64,000 bases of DNA, taken from NCBI GenBank assembly GCA_041741535.1, contig JBGSJV010000175.1, forward strand, positions 1 to 64,000, read 5' to 3'. Under the pieces are notes generated by a model. The model did not search any database, was not told the DNA's origin, and saw nothing but the letters and a program-made list of their open reading frames with translations. The DNA is from M30B19 sp041741535 (lineage in GTDB: Bacteria > Planctomycetota > Planctomycetia > Pirellulales > Pirellulaceae). Each line of letters starts with the position of its first letter. The stretch's first letter is position 1. The position numbers were made by a program, and so were the translations under genes. Positions 1 through 8,553 of the stretch are shown here, in pieces.

Positions 1-143
1 CAAAACAGGCCCGAATGGGCCAAAACAGCCTCTGCCGGTGTGCGCGAGCCACCGGTTAGCGTGACATCTCATCCAGAAAAGGCCTGAAAGGCCGACACAA
101 GTGCTGAGCATACACATTCAAAACTGCTTCACAGCGTTGCCTG
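1..143. repeat. Dispersed intergenic repeat, copy 1 (cut by window edge)
   Basis: The first 21 bases are identical to 14399-14419. Similarity then continues in blocks: the shared GTGTGCGCGAGCCACCGGT, the shared AGGCCGACACAA, and a shared GCGTTGCC at 134-141 and 14533-14540. Spacing is conserved over about 143 bases while the sequence between blocks has drifted. It codes for nothing I recognise. The left boundary lies outside the window. It is probably a non-coding repeat family of this genome. Confidence 0.7.
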
Positions 144-276
144 TCGGGGATATGCCGAAATTCGTTTGGCACAATGGAGCACCCAAACTTTCCTTTGTAA
201 TCCAAAATGGCTCAGGATTTACAACCGAAACAACCTGCGGAGTGGGTCAATTCCATTCTTCTTTCTGGTTGTCAAT

Positions 277-681
277 TTATCTGACGGCGATTTTTTGGCG
301 AAGCTCGACAAGCAGATTTTCGCGTCCCGCATCGGTCAGCAAATCCAGCTCTGCATCGGTTGCCACTGCCAGTCCCAAAAGCTCCTGAATTAACTTGATC
401 TTTCCTTTCGTTTGCCCACGCGCCTCACCACGGGCTTCACCACGGGCTTCACCACGCGCCTCACCACGCGCTTCACCACGCGCTTCACCACGCGCTTCAC
501 CAATCGCTTCACCCTCAAGCTTGGCTAACTTTTCAATCGATGTGATGTATGGCATTTGCTTCTCCAATTCGATTTGGTGAACTCAGTCGATCAATTCATA
601 CCCGTCCGGCAAACAAAACCGCATAAAGTCTTGCAGATAAGAATCAAGAACTTCTTTCCGAGGCAAGTCATATTCCGTCAT
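277..681 (-). pseudogene. Collapsed Rpn-family (PD-(D/E)XK) nuclease/transposase remnant
   Basis: Read on the minus strand, an ATG at 681 opens 32 codons beginning MTEYDLPRKEVLDSYLQDF and ending in TGA at 583-585. The same frame continues after the stop with HQIELEKQMPYITSIEKLAK and then a run of Gly-Glu-Ala-Arg repeats to 277. The first block resembles the N-terminus, and the second the C-terminal end, of planctomycete and cyanobacterial Rpn/YhgA-like transposase-nucleases of about 300 residues. The whole catalytic middle is missing. An internal deletion that left both ends in one frame, with a stop at the join, explains this best. A TTG at 567 could start a 96-residue C-terminal product, but I doubt it is functional. 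The family match is from memory of typical sequences. Confidence 0.6.
419..506. repeat. 12-bp tandem repeat coding Gly-Glu-Ala-Arg
   Basis: About seven copies of a 12-base unit (plus strand GCTTCACCACGC and close variants such as GCTTCACCACGG and GCCTCACCACGC) lie inside the nuclease remnant. On the minus strand each unit reads Gly-Glu-Ala-Arg, giving a charged helix-like tail. Because 12 is a multiple of three, copy-number changes keep the frame. Such charged tails are usual at the C-terminus of this nuclease family. Confidence 0.85.
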
Positions 682-705
682 TCGATCCCCTCTATTTGAG
701 GTCGC

Positions 706-1197
706 TTATTCATCTGCCGTATTCGTATTAGTCACCTCTCGATCCCGCAGCAAACGCACCAAGTCGCCAGTTGTTTGTGGTCGCCGCAAGACCTCAATGT
801 TCAACCCGGGAATCACTGGCAAGCGTTGGATGTCAACGGTCTCGGTAGCGTTGGGAGTATCGCCAGCAATGAGCACGACGAACCGCTTTAGCTGTGGAAC
901 TTTGGCCAATCCTGCCGCGAATCCCGGTGGCCAAGTTTGGCAATCGACTACGAGAATTTCGCGATTGGAAAAAGCGTTGACCAAATCCAGATTCAACAAC
1001 GTGGATCTTCCGGTAACATATAGAGCCTCGCCCGAGTCCACAAAGTTCTGGCTGGCCAGTTTCTCCGTCAGTAGCTCTAAACTCGAACCGTTCAAATCTT
1101 GGATTTGCAGCAACCAGGACCTGCCGACCAAGGCTGCGAGGTGAGCAACTTCATCGGCTTCATATCCCGTGCCAAGCAACGTCCGAACCCAATTCAA
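706..1197 (-). CDS. Hypothetical protein, homologous to the end of the upstream membrane protein
   Basis: A 163-residue soluble protein of unknown function, read from a TTG preceded at good distance by AAGAAGG. It lies in the same frame as the 682-residue protein upstream, separated only by TGA at 1213-1215 and five codons. Its pattern, a hydrophobic strand ILVV, then VPQLKRFVVLIAGDTPNATE, then LPVIPGLNIEVL, can be laid beside ILVP, IPKHWRHLIRISRMPNSERV and TPILSLYTSANELPANL near the end of the upstream protein. So it looks like a second copy of that C-terminal domain. Either it is an independent gene or the distal half of a protein split by a nonsense mutation. No catalytic motif is visible. 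Confidence 0.55.
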   Translation of the reverse strand: MNWVRTLLGTGYEADEVAHLAALVGRSWLLQIQDLNGSSLELLTEKLASQNFVDSGEALYVTGRSTLLNLDLVNAFSNREILVVDCQTWPPGFAAGLAKVPQLKRFVVLIAGDTPNATETVDIQRLPVIPGLNIEVLRRPQTTGDLVRLLRDREVTNTNTADE

Positions 1198-1212
1198 TTC
1201 GCAGCCTTCTTG

Positions 1213-3261
1213 TCAATCATTGGTCTCCCGTGGTGATTCGAGTCGATGCCATTGCCATTGCCGGAAATCTAGGCCGACGACCTGGCCGACGTCGTTGGTT
1301 TCCAAAATTCGAGTGTTCAAATTGGCCGGTAGCTCGTTGGCCGACGTGTACAATGAAAGAATTGGCGTTTGTTGCACCCTGACACGTTCCGAATTTGGCA
1401 TCCGAGAGATGCGAATCAGATGCCGCCAATGTTTCGGAATTTGAAGCAAAAACTGGTCGCCGTCAATCGTCTTGGGGTTCGGCGGTACCAAAATAACTTG
1501 GCAGCCGTTAAAAATCGCCTCAATAAACTGTTCGTGGTTTTCCAGGAATTCCTCTGGCCGACTCAATGTAAAAATGGCCTGAACTTCTTCCGGGAAAACT
1601 CGTGGTAACTCGGAAAAGGTGCAATCCGTAAAATGCAGCGACTGATGTCGAGCCAACAGAGGTCTCTGGAAATCGACATCCACAAACTTGCAGCGTTCGA
1701 AACTCAAGCCGTAACATGCCGAACCGCGAACATAATCGCTGTCCTCAATCGAGCCACCAAAGACTTCCCAAGACATGGGATACACGGCCGTTGGTAAATC
1801 TCGCAAGCGAAGCCCCTCACCATCGATCTTCAGCACCGAGTAGGCCGAACCAGAAATATCGGCCGGATCGCTGACCGGAAAGTCCATCGTCCAAAGCACA
1901 TCTTTAAAGCTAAATTCGACATCTTCTCGCAGAAGCTTCCACGCGGGAGAGTTCGCCATTTTTGCACTCACGACACAATGAACCGTCCCGTCGAGAGTAG
2001 TCTGAAGCGGTTGGTCGTATTGCCAATGCCTTCTCTGAAATTTTCTTGCAACGTCGGGATCCGAATCCTGCAAGTGCTGCAAACGAGCCAGTGCGGTCGC
2101 TCGGCCCCAATGATTCACGTCCGTCATCCACCACGTACCCAGATGAATTTGCCGTTGCAGTAACAGACCGCCCCAATGAATCGCCCCGAACAGACTGATC
2201 GCGGCGACAGCGACCAGAAAGATCCGAGGCCAAACTGCTGACATCTGGCTCGATCGACCGGAATCCACGGTCGGTCCGTTGGGTGATTTCTTTTCATTGA
2301 TTCTCTCCACGACGGCCGCCGGCATCGTGAGAATCGCGCGATCGCGAAAAAAGCAGCTGCTCCAAAAAGAAACCAGCATGGTCAGAGAAAAGCCAACCAG
2401 AAATGGTGCAATAATTGAAGCCAGACTGTCAACAACCGCCTTCGGTAGCACTGGCCACGAAGTTTGCAACGTGTATGTGAGCGCGATCAAGACGCACGGG
2501 ACTCCAACCCAAACAGCGTTAAAGAAAATGAAACCAAGCCACCGTCGACGCATGATAATCGCTAGGTAGTACGGAAATGTCGCCAAGCTGGCTCCCAGTG
2601 ACGTCGCGACCAGAAGAATCAACCAATAGCTAAACGCCTCGCTGGGCTGGCTACGCACATTGATGTTGGACTTTAGCCAATAGGAGCAACCAACCACCAC
2701 CGCGATACGAAGTAACCATAGATGTCGAACGAGACCAAGTGACTCCGCGGGCTCCTGTATTATTGGAGCCGTAGTCGCCTCGCTGGGCGCCGAGTGGATC
2801 GTGAGGCTGCGAAACAGCGGGTGAACCAGCCACAACGACAAGGCCACACCGACTCCCAACAGCCAAATTGATGTGCCCTTCAGCCCGCCAGCCGATCCGC
2901 GTGAACCCGCAAATCGCTCGAAGTTGATTTCGGCAACCTGAACAATTTCCTGCGAGTCCGGCGTCAATCCCCAGATTCCCCCAACAACAATGCAGCCCCA
3001 TGCCAGACGCGTCGCCGCCCCCTCCGCAGAAAAGCTCAACTTCTGACAAAGGACGAGCCATGTACCAAAGTAGCCACCGAAAACGAGATTGACGAGCGCA
3101 AGGGTACTCGCGTCTGTCTCCGGGGGCAAAGCAAAACTCTGATGCAAAACGCAACGGGCGATGGCCAAAAGCAACCACATCGAGCCGATCAATATCATCC
3201 ACCGCGTCGCCTGGTTTGACCACATCGGCATTTGGCCCATTCTGGATCGTTGAGTAGGCAA
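1213..3261 (-). CDS. Multi-pass membrane protein of unknown function
   Basis: About 682 residues. The first half has roughly eight or nine hydrophobic segments, for example near residues 21-40, 52-70, 85-100, 128-150, 177-195, 205-260, 285-310 and 345-370. The second half, from about 375 on, is soluble and ends in a domain that resembles the next gene. I recognise no family. The longest frame opens with TTG and lacks a clear ribosome site. ATG codons at residues 8, 11 and 13 are equally possible starts, so the N-terminus is uncertain. The gene ends in TGA and is followed in the same frame by the 706-1197 protein, so the two probably act together. Confidence 0.65.
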   Translation of the reverse strand: MPTQRSRMGQMPMWSNQATRWMILIGSMWLLLAIARCVLHQSFALPPETDASTLALVNLVFGGYFGTWLVLCQKLSFSAEGAATRLAWGCIVVGGIWGLTPDSQEIVQVAEINFERFAGSRGSAGGLKGTSIWLLGVGVALSLWLVHPLFRSLTIHSAPSEATTAPIIQEPAESLGLVRHLWLLRIAVVVGCSYWLKSNINVRSQPSEAFSYWLILLVATSLGASLATFPYYLAIIMRRRWLGFIFFNAVWVGVPCVLIALTYTLQTSWPVLPKAVVDSLASIIAPFLVGFSLTMLVSFWSSCFFRDRAILTMPAAVVERINEKKSPNGPTVDSGRSSQMSAVWPRIFLVAVAAISLFGAIHWGGLLLQRQIHLGTWWMTDVNHWGRATALARLQHLQDSDPDVARKFQRRHWQYDQPLQTTLDGTVHCVVSAKMANSPAWKLLREDVEFSFKDVLWTMDFPVSDPADISGSAYSVLKIDGEGLRLRDLPTAVYPMSWEVFGGSIEDSDYVRGSACYGLSFERCKFVDVDFQRPLLARHQSLHFTDCTFSELPRVFPEEVQAIFTLSRPEEFLENHEQFIEAIFNGCQVILVPPNPKTIDGDQFLLQIPKHWRHLIRISRMPNSERVRVQQTPILSLYTSANELPANLNTRILETNDVGQVVGLDFRQWQWHRLESPRETND

Positions 3262-3478
3262 TAGTCACGTAATATTCGAACGCAACTGTCGGAACAAATC
3301 CTAAGGGGGCAACGGAGCAGCGTCAATCAGAACCCAGTGATACCTTCCGTCCGACCCTACGACGCAACCGTTCCGACCGCTGGAATCCGCGCGCTCCGAC
3401 CACTGGCGACCCGTAAGCAGTGTCGGCAAATCGACCGTTTTGAAATCGAAAAAACTCCCGTTCTGCGCAGACTTACTC

Positions 3479-3484
3479 TATAAT
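3479..3484 (+). promoter_or_regulatory. Possible -10 box for the transglutaminase-like gene
   Basis: A perfect TATAAT lies 54 bases upstream of the ATG at 3538, in a 276-base gap between divergent genes. No good -35 hexamer stands 16-18 bases upstream, so this rests on the -10 box alone. Confidence 0.3.
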
Positions 3485-3537
3485 TAGGGGGCGGCGTTTT
3501 TGAGAGCCCAGCCATTAGGTCCGTCGGTGATCCAATC

Positions 3538-4962
3538 ATGAGCCCTTCCCAAGGTCTTCCTTCCGTTCTCGCGTGTCATTCGCCAACTGGCCAACAACGG
3601 CGTTCCACTGCCAAACGACGGCGTTCCGCCGCGTCCGTTCTGGTCATGGCTGGTCTTTCAATTAGCATCTGGCTCGTGTCGTTGATGCCGGCGGAAGGAC
3701 TTGCACGGATGCAAGAAACCGACCCGTTGGGACGACCTCGGGTTCTTCCCAAACAGGACATGCCCGAGCAATCCACTCCCGGCTTACCGACCGCAAACAA
3801 TCCCGTTCGAAAAAGCAACGAACTTCCCGACAATCCGGCGATGAATCCACAAGAGTCTCGAACGACTCCCTTGCGAGATTTTGTTCCCGAGAAGCTGGGT
3901 GTCCCCCAATTGCCCAAGACACGCGACTTTGAAGCCGAAGCTAAAGGGACCGCTCGATTGACATTGCTGCAACAAGACAAGGCGACTCCGCCGGAAGCTC
4001 AAGCCGAGAACATTCAAACCACCGCTGCCCATGGCGAAATCATCATCGCACCGCACGGCGGTTATCGGTTGGTCAAACGCAGTTCCAAGGTATGGGAGTT
4101 TGGCGTTGAGATCTCCAGTGGTAACGGGCCGTTGCGTGGAGCCATCGCGGTAGCTCCAGTCCCAATCGAATTTCCCGAACAAAAAATCACGGTGCTAAGC
4201 GAATTCAAATCGCCCAATGTAACGAGCGTCAAGATGAAAGAATTTGCCGGCCAAGGCCGACAAATGATCGTCAATGTCGCCAACATGGGTCCCAACGAAA
4301 CCGCTCGCGCGACGATCACGTTGCGTTTGGATCGCTACGACATCATCGCTCCGGAACAAACCGTCGAATGGAAATTTGCCGAAAAGGGCCAACGCGAAGG
4401 TCGAATGTTCTTGGGACAGAGTCCGTACATCGAAACGAACGACAAGCGATTCAAGGAATTGGGTGAGGAAATTGTAAACCCGGAGGAAACACCCTGGAAC
4501 CAAGTCGAGTCGATCTACAGTTGGTTGCAAAAGAACATCGAGTACGAATTCGATGAAATGATCCACTCTTCATTAGATGCGTTGACGAACAAAAAAGGCG
4601 ACTGCGAAGAGTTTGCTTCGTTGTTTATTGCTTTGTGTCGCACTCGAGGAATACCCGCCCGCGCGGTCTGGTGCAATGACCATACTTACCCGGAGTACTT
4701 GATGGTTGCCCCCAACGGTGAAGCAGTTTGGCTACCTTGCCAATTAACGACCCACGAACACATTTTCGGTCAGATGTTTGACGACCGACCAATCTTGCAG
4801 AAAGGTGACAAGTTCACCGTCGTTGGCGAATCGCAACCCAATCGCTACCTGAAACCGTCGATGAAAGCTGCCGCAGCAGCAGGTTCTCCGCAACTCAAGT
4901 GGATCATTCAAGAAGTGGATCCAGCGGAAATCCAACGAAACAACTCGCCGCTTGGAAAATAA
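3538..4962 (+). CDS. Exported transglutaminase-like domain protein
   Basis: 474 residues. A basic N-terminus (QRRSTAKRRRS) is followed by a hydrophobic segment at about 33-52, so it is probably exported or membrane anchored. ATG at residue 37 would give a shorter signal sequence. A linker rich in Pro, Thr and Glu leads to a beta-rich middle and a transglutaminase-like core near 320-410. Cys356 sits in KKGDCEEFASLF and His382 in CNDHTYPEY. The third triad position, usually Asp in a WVPVDP-type motif, reads WLPCQL here, so activity may be altered. The family acts as a cysteine protease or crosslinker on proteins or peptides; the substrate is unknown. It converges on the DJ-1 gene, with a double hairpin between them. 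Confidence 0.8.
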   Translation: MSPSQGLPSVLACHSPTGQQRRSTAKRRRSAASVLVMAGLSISIWLVSLMPAEGLARMQETDPLGRPRVLPKQDMPEQSTPGLPTANNPVRKSNELPDNPAMNPQESRTTPLRDFVPEKLGVPQLPKTRDFEAEAKGTARLTLLQQDKATPPEAQAENIQTTAAHGEIIIAPHGGYRLVKRSSKVWEFGVEISSGNGPLRGAIAVAPVPIEFPEQKITVLSEFKSPNVTSVKMKEFAGQGRQMIVNVANMGPNETARATITLRLDRYDIIAPEQTVEWKFAEKGQREGRMFLGQSPYIETNDKRFKELGEEIVNPEETPWNQVESIYSWLQKNIEYEFDEMIHSSLDALTNKKGDCEEFASLFIALCRTRGIPARAVWCNDHTYPEYLMVAPNGEAVWLPCQLTTHEHIFGQMFDDRPILQKGDKFTVVGESQPNRYLKPSMKAAAAAGSPQLKWIIQEVDPAEIQRNNSPLGK

Positions 4963-4990
4963 GCGATCGGCTACACGGACTTGCCACAAC

Positions 4991-5040
4991 GTAATGGTTC
5001 GCTCCGCGAACCAAAGTTGGATCGCGGAGCGATCCACTAC
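4991..5040. repeat. Compound palindrome between convergent genes
   Basis: Two hairpins lie side by side: 4996-5012 (GGTTCGC, loop TCC, GCGAACC) and 5019-5035 (GGATCGC, loop GGA, GCGATCC). The 50-base block as a whole is also close to its own reverse complement, so it could form one long hairpin. It fills the gap between the stop codons at 4962 and 5053. A role as bidirectional terminator or mRNA 3' end protector is inferred. There is no T-run, so it is not a classical intrinsic terminator. Confidence 0.75.
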
Positions 5041-5052
5041 ACTGGCCTGAAG

Positions 5053-5595
5053 TTATCGCCTTGGAGAGTTTCGCATGATTTCAATCATCGCTCGACAGAA
5101 GTCAGGCAAGTCATCGGGTTTGCGACTTGAAACGTGATGTCCGTCCACAACCACGGCCGCATCTTCCCAAATCGCACCCGCATTGACCAAGTCGTCCTTA
5201 ATGCCAGGGGAACCGGTCACACGGACACCACGGTAAACTTTAGCCGAGATCGCCAGCCAGCCGCCGTGACAAATCGCGGCTACACACTTTTTCGCATTGT
5301 GGAAATCCGCGATCAATTGCAAGACGTCGGGATCACGTCGCAGTTTATCGGGCATAAAGCCGCCGGGCAAAAGGACGGCATCAAAATCAGCAGCTCGCTG
5401 ATCGCGAATCGCCGCATCCGAGCGGCAGGGATAACCATTCTTACCGGCATAGACGGTATTTGCTTCCGGACCAGCGACAACGACTTCCGCACCCGCCTCA
5501 ATCAATCTCAGCTTCGGATACCACAACTCCAAGTCTTCGTAGATGTCGCCCACAAACGCTAAACATCGACGGCCGTGTAGTGGAAGTTGATTCAT
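5053..5595 (-). CDS. DJ-1/PfpI family protein
   Basis: 180 residues from an ATG with AGAGG eight bases upstream; a TTG ten codons earlier is less likely. The fold is that of class I glutamine-amidotransferase-like DJ-1/PfpI proteins. The nucleophile elbow is AAICHGGW with Cys109, and the conserved acidic residue sits in DIYEDLEL (about Glu20). The family includes intracellular proteases, glyoxalase/deglycase-type enzymes and oxidative-stress chaperones, and the sequence alone does not separate these. It is followed on the same strand by nothing and preceded by the trans-sulfuration genes, so it may be the last gene of that transcript. Confidence 0.88.
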   Translation of the reverse strand: MNQLPLHGRRCLAFVGDIYEDLELWYPKLRLIEAGAEVVVAGPEANTVYAGKNGYPCRSDAAIRDQRAADFDAVLLPGGFMPDKLRRDPDVLQLIADFHNAKKCVAAICHGGWLAISAKVYRGVRVTGSPGIKDDLVNAGAIWEDAAVVVDGHHVSSRKPDDLPDFCRAMIEIMRNSPRR

Positions 5596-5641
5596 GGACA
5601 AAGCCTCTATATTTTTGGGTAACAAAACTGAGCGGGAGTTT

Positions 5642-6787
5642 TTACAGTATGTTCAAAGCCCCAGCCAGATCTTCGATCAAATCCGACGGATGCTCCAAGC
5701 CGACGGAGAGTCGTACCAAAGAATCGGTGATGCCAAACTTCTGGCGATCGATCCGGTCATAACTGGCGTGCGACATCGTGGCCGGTTGCTCGATCAGCGA
5801 CTCCACCGCCCCAAGACTGACCGCCAATCGAAACAGCTTGGTCGATTCTACCAGTCGCTTTGTTTGGGATAAATCACCGTCGACTTCGAAACTGAGCATA
5901 GCACCGTACGCCCCATCCATTTGAGTTGTCGCCAAGGCGTGACCGGGATGATCGCTCAGCCCCGGATAAAGCACACGACTGACGCGTGGATGTCGCGACA
6001 AGTATTCTGCGATTTGCTGAGCGGAACGACATTGTTCGCGCACTCTCAGTTCCAAGGTCTTGAGTCCACGACTTGCGAGAAAAGAATCCCAAGGACTCAT
6101 GACGCCACCCGTCGCGTTTTGTGTGTAATACAAGCGCTGACCGAGTTCAGCGTCGCCCACGACAATGGCTCCCCCCAACAAGTCGCTGTGACCGCCAAGA
6201 TATTTCGTGGCCGAATGCACAACGATGTCGATTCCGAGTTCCAACGGTCGAGTCAACACAGGCGTTGCAAAAGTGTTGTCGACGACCGAAAGAATGCCGC
6301 GCTGCTTGGCCCATTCCGCGGCCTGCCGAAGATCAGTGATCGACATCCGCGGGTTACCCGGAGTTTCTAGCCAAAGCAGCTTGGTTTCCGGCCGCCAAGC
6401 TTTGTCCAGATTATCCATGATCGTGGTGTCCGCCAATGAAACCGTGATTCCGCTTCGACAACAGATCTTGTGCAACAGTCGATACGTACCGCCGTAGATG
6501 TCAGTTCCGGCAATCACATGTTGTCCCGACTCCAACAACATCGTCACGCAATGGGAAGCAGCCATCCCGGAAGCAAACGCCAGCCCACGCACACCACCCT
6601 CCAGAGCCGCGATCGTTGTTTCGAAATTGCCCCGCGTTGGGTTCCCACTGCGCGAATAGTCGTATTCTTGTGGTTTCCCAGCCTCCTCCATCACAAACGT
6701 CGAAGCGACGTAGATCGGAGGAACCACGGCACCGGTGGCACGATCGGTAGGGTTGCCGACATGAATGGCTTTCGTCCGAAAATGCAT
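5642..6787 (-). CDS. Trans-sulfuration PLP enzyme (cystathionine gamma-synthase/lyase family)
   Basis: 381 residues from the ATG at 6787, with GGGAG at good distance upstream; an upstream start sixteen codons earlier lacks this. It belongs to the Cys/Met metabolism PLP-dependent family. The signature HSATKYLGGHSD carries the Schiff-base Lys195; DYSRSGNPTR near 43-52 binds the phosphate of the neighbouring subunit's cofactor, and YGG near 98-100 stacks on the cofactor. Members make or split cystathionine in methionine and cysteine synthesis, or cleave methionine. I cannot decide between MetB, MetC and CGL roles from sequence. A second paralogue lies directly upstream at 6962-8182 on the same strand, suggesting one operon with complementary steps. 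Confidence 0.9.
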   Translation of the reverse strand: MHFRTKAIHVGNPTDRATGAVVPPIYVASTFVMEEAGKPQEYDYSRSGNPTRGNFETTIAALEGGVRGLAFASGMAASHCVTMLLESGQHVIAGTDIYGGTYRLLHKICCRSGITVSLADTTIMDNLDKAWRPETKLLWLETPGNPRMSITDLRQAAEWAKQRGILSVVDNTFATPVLTRPLELGIDIVVHSATKYLGGHSDLLGGAIVVGDAELGQRLYYTQNATGGVMSPWDSFLASRGLKTLELRVREQCRSAQQIAEYLSRHPRVSRVLYPGLSDHPGHALATTQMDGAYGAMLSFEVDGDLSQTKRLVESTKLFRLAVSLGAVESLIEQPATMSHASYDRIDRQKFGITDSLVRLSVGLEHPSDLIEDLAGALNIL

Positions 6788-6860
6788 GAGACTCTCCCGT
6801 TTTCTTTTCTCAATAGGCCGGAGTTTCGAAACCAAGTAGACGAACCCGTCAAATTAACGA

Positions 6861-6959
6861 CGCTCTGTCCCAAAAGCGGTCTGACCCTTTGGAGGGCATG
6901 TAAAACTTCAAAAAAAAGGCATGACCGGAGAGGGTCAGACCCCTTTGGGGATTGAGCCT
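6861..6959. repeat. About 100-bp inverted-repeat element, copy A
   Basis: This block shares CTGACCCTTTGGAGGGCA and GGCATGACCGGAGAGGGTCA, in the same order and at similar spacing, with 47851-47952. Its right end, CCCCTTTGGGGATTGAGCCT, is the partner of the right arm of the other copy. Its left arm is more decayed. It ends two bases from the stop codon of the 6962-8182 gene, so its transcript would carry the element as its 3' end. Confidence 0.8.
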
Positions 6960-6961
6960 GG

Positions 6962-8182
6962 TCAACTACGAAGCGCTTGATCCAAATCCGCAATGATGTC
7001 TTCCGCGTTTTCGACCCCACAGGCCAAGCGAATCATGTTGTCAGGGATTCCGAACCGTGCCCGATCGGCCGGCGAATACTTGAAGTAACTCATGACGTAG
7101 GGCTGTTCGATCAGCGACTCCACACCACCCAAACTTGGGCCAATCCGAGCCAACTGACATCGATCCACGACCCTTGCTGCAACTTGCCAATTCGGATCCT
7201 TAGTATAGAACGTAATCAAACCGCCAAAACCGCGCATCGTATGCACTGCCAACTCATGGTCCGGGTGATTGGGCAACCCAGGATACAACACTCGATCGAC
7301 CATTGGATGAGTCGACAAAAACTCGGCGACGCGTTGGCCATTTTCATTATGTCGCTGCATGCGCAGTTCGAATGTTTTCAGCCCTCGCTGCAGCAAGTAG
7401 CAGTTATGTGGAGAATTCACACCACCCAATACCCCGCGCAAAGATCGAACATCTTCCAGTTGAACCTTGCGTCCCAAGACAACGCCGGCCAACAAGTCGT
7501 TGTGCCCGCCAAGGTACTTGGTCGCGGAATGCATGACGTAGTCCACGCCGGCCGCAATCGGTCGCAAGTTATAGGGCGTCGCCAACGTTGCATCGATCAA
7601 CGTCTCGACGTGGAACCGACGACCGATCGCCACAAACTGCTCCAGGTCGATCACGCTTAAGTGCGGATTGGTTGGCGATTCGCTGACCAGCATTTTGGTA
7701 CGGTCGGTGACCGCATCGGCCATCGCTTGATAGTTGCCGGTCTGCACTTGCTTCGTAATGACGCCATAACGAGACAAGTACTTGGCACAAAACTCTCGAC
7801 TTCGATGGTAACACTGATCAAAGAACACGATCTCATCACCCGCGGACAACTTGGCCATCAATAGCGTCACCAGCGCGGCCATGCCACTGCTGAACAGTAT
7901 CGCATCTTCGGCTCCTTCGATCGCTGCCAACTTTCGCTCGACGACCATGTCGCTGGGATTGCCGTACCGAGCGTACTCGCCCCGTTGTTGGTCTTGTTCG
8001 ATAAAGTCGATCACCGCTTGCGTGTTCGCGAACGAGAACGTGCTGGCACAAACGATTGCATCGGTTACGGCATCGTGGGCCTTTTGGCGTTGTTCACCGC
8101 CGTGGATCGCCGTCGTTGAGAACCCCGCCCATGGACTGGTAATTGTCGTGTTCGCCGAGTTCGATTCGTCGGAATTGCTCAT
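6962..8182 (-). CDS. Trans-sulfuration PLP enzyme, second paralogue
   Basis: 406 residues from ATG at 8182 with GGAG ten bases upstream. Same family as its downstream neighbour: MHSATKYLGGHNDLLAG holds the cofactor Lys222, ARYGNPSD near 71-78 is the phosphate-binding stretch, and the C-terminus carries SLGGVESLIEQP and the RLACGVEN stretch typical of the family. The usual Tyr of the YGG loop reads QCYHRSRE here, so substrate handling probably differs from the neighbour. Two adjacent members in one strand suggest a forward or reverse trans-sulfuration pair, for example synthase plus lyase. The exact activity of each is open. Confidence 0.88.
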   Translation of the reverse strand: MSNSDESNSANTTITSPWAGFSTTAIHGGEQRQKAHDAVTDAIVCASTFSFANTQAVIDFIEQDQQRGEYARYGNPSDMVVERKLAAIEGAEDAILFSSGMAALVTLLMAKLSAGDEIVFFDQCYHRSREFCAKYLSRYGVITKQVQTGNYQAMADAVTDRTKMLVSESPTNPHLSVIDLEQFVAIGRRFHVETLIDATLATPYNLRPIAAGVDYVMHSATKYLGGHNDLLAGVVLGRKVQLEDVRSLRGVLGGVNSPHNCYLLQRGLKTFELRMQRHNENGQRVAEFLSTHPMVDRVLYPGLPNHPDHELAVHTMRGFGGLITFYTKDPNWQVAARVVDRCQLARIGPSLGGVESLIEQPYVMSYFKYSPADRARFGIPDNMIRLACGVENAEDIIADLDQALRS

Positions 8183-8553
8183 CTGCAGACCACTCCGCAA
8201 TGTTAGGAGAATACGGGTGAAATTCCCGAGTACCGCGACAAAGCAAGCGGAAGAAATGGAACGACCGTCGCCAGACGTTGGATTCCTTAACAGGCCACCG
8301 CTTCGCGAACCTCGCCACGGTGAATTCTAACAACCGCTTGCCGTAGAACCTTAAGAATTTACGGTCGTTTCGCCCATCAAGCGTTCCGCTTCCCAGTATT
8401 TCCAGAATATTGGAAGCCGAACGAGACGCCAAAAACCGGTGGTCGGCACTTTAGCAGTAAAGGCTGCAAGCGGCCGCAAATCCCTGTTCAAGATTGCTAG
8501 AATAGTACGATCGACGTGAATCGACAAGTAGACACGTATCCCCCATTTCCGTC

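Noticed and set aside
419..506. CRISPR-like or regulatory array
   Set aside because: The 12-bp repeats are contiguous, without spacers, and code for Gly-Glu-Ala-Arg in the nuclease remnant.
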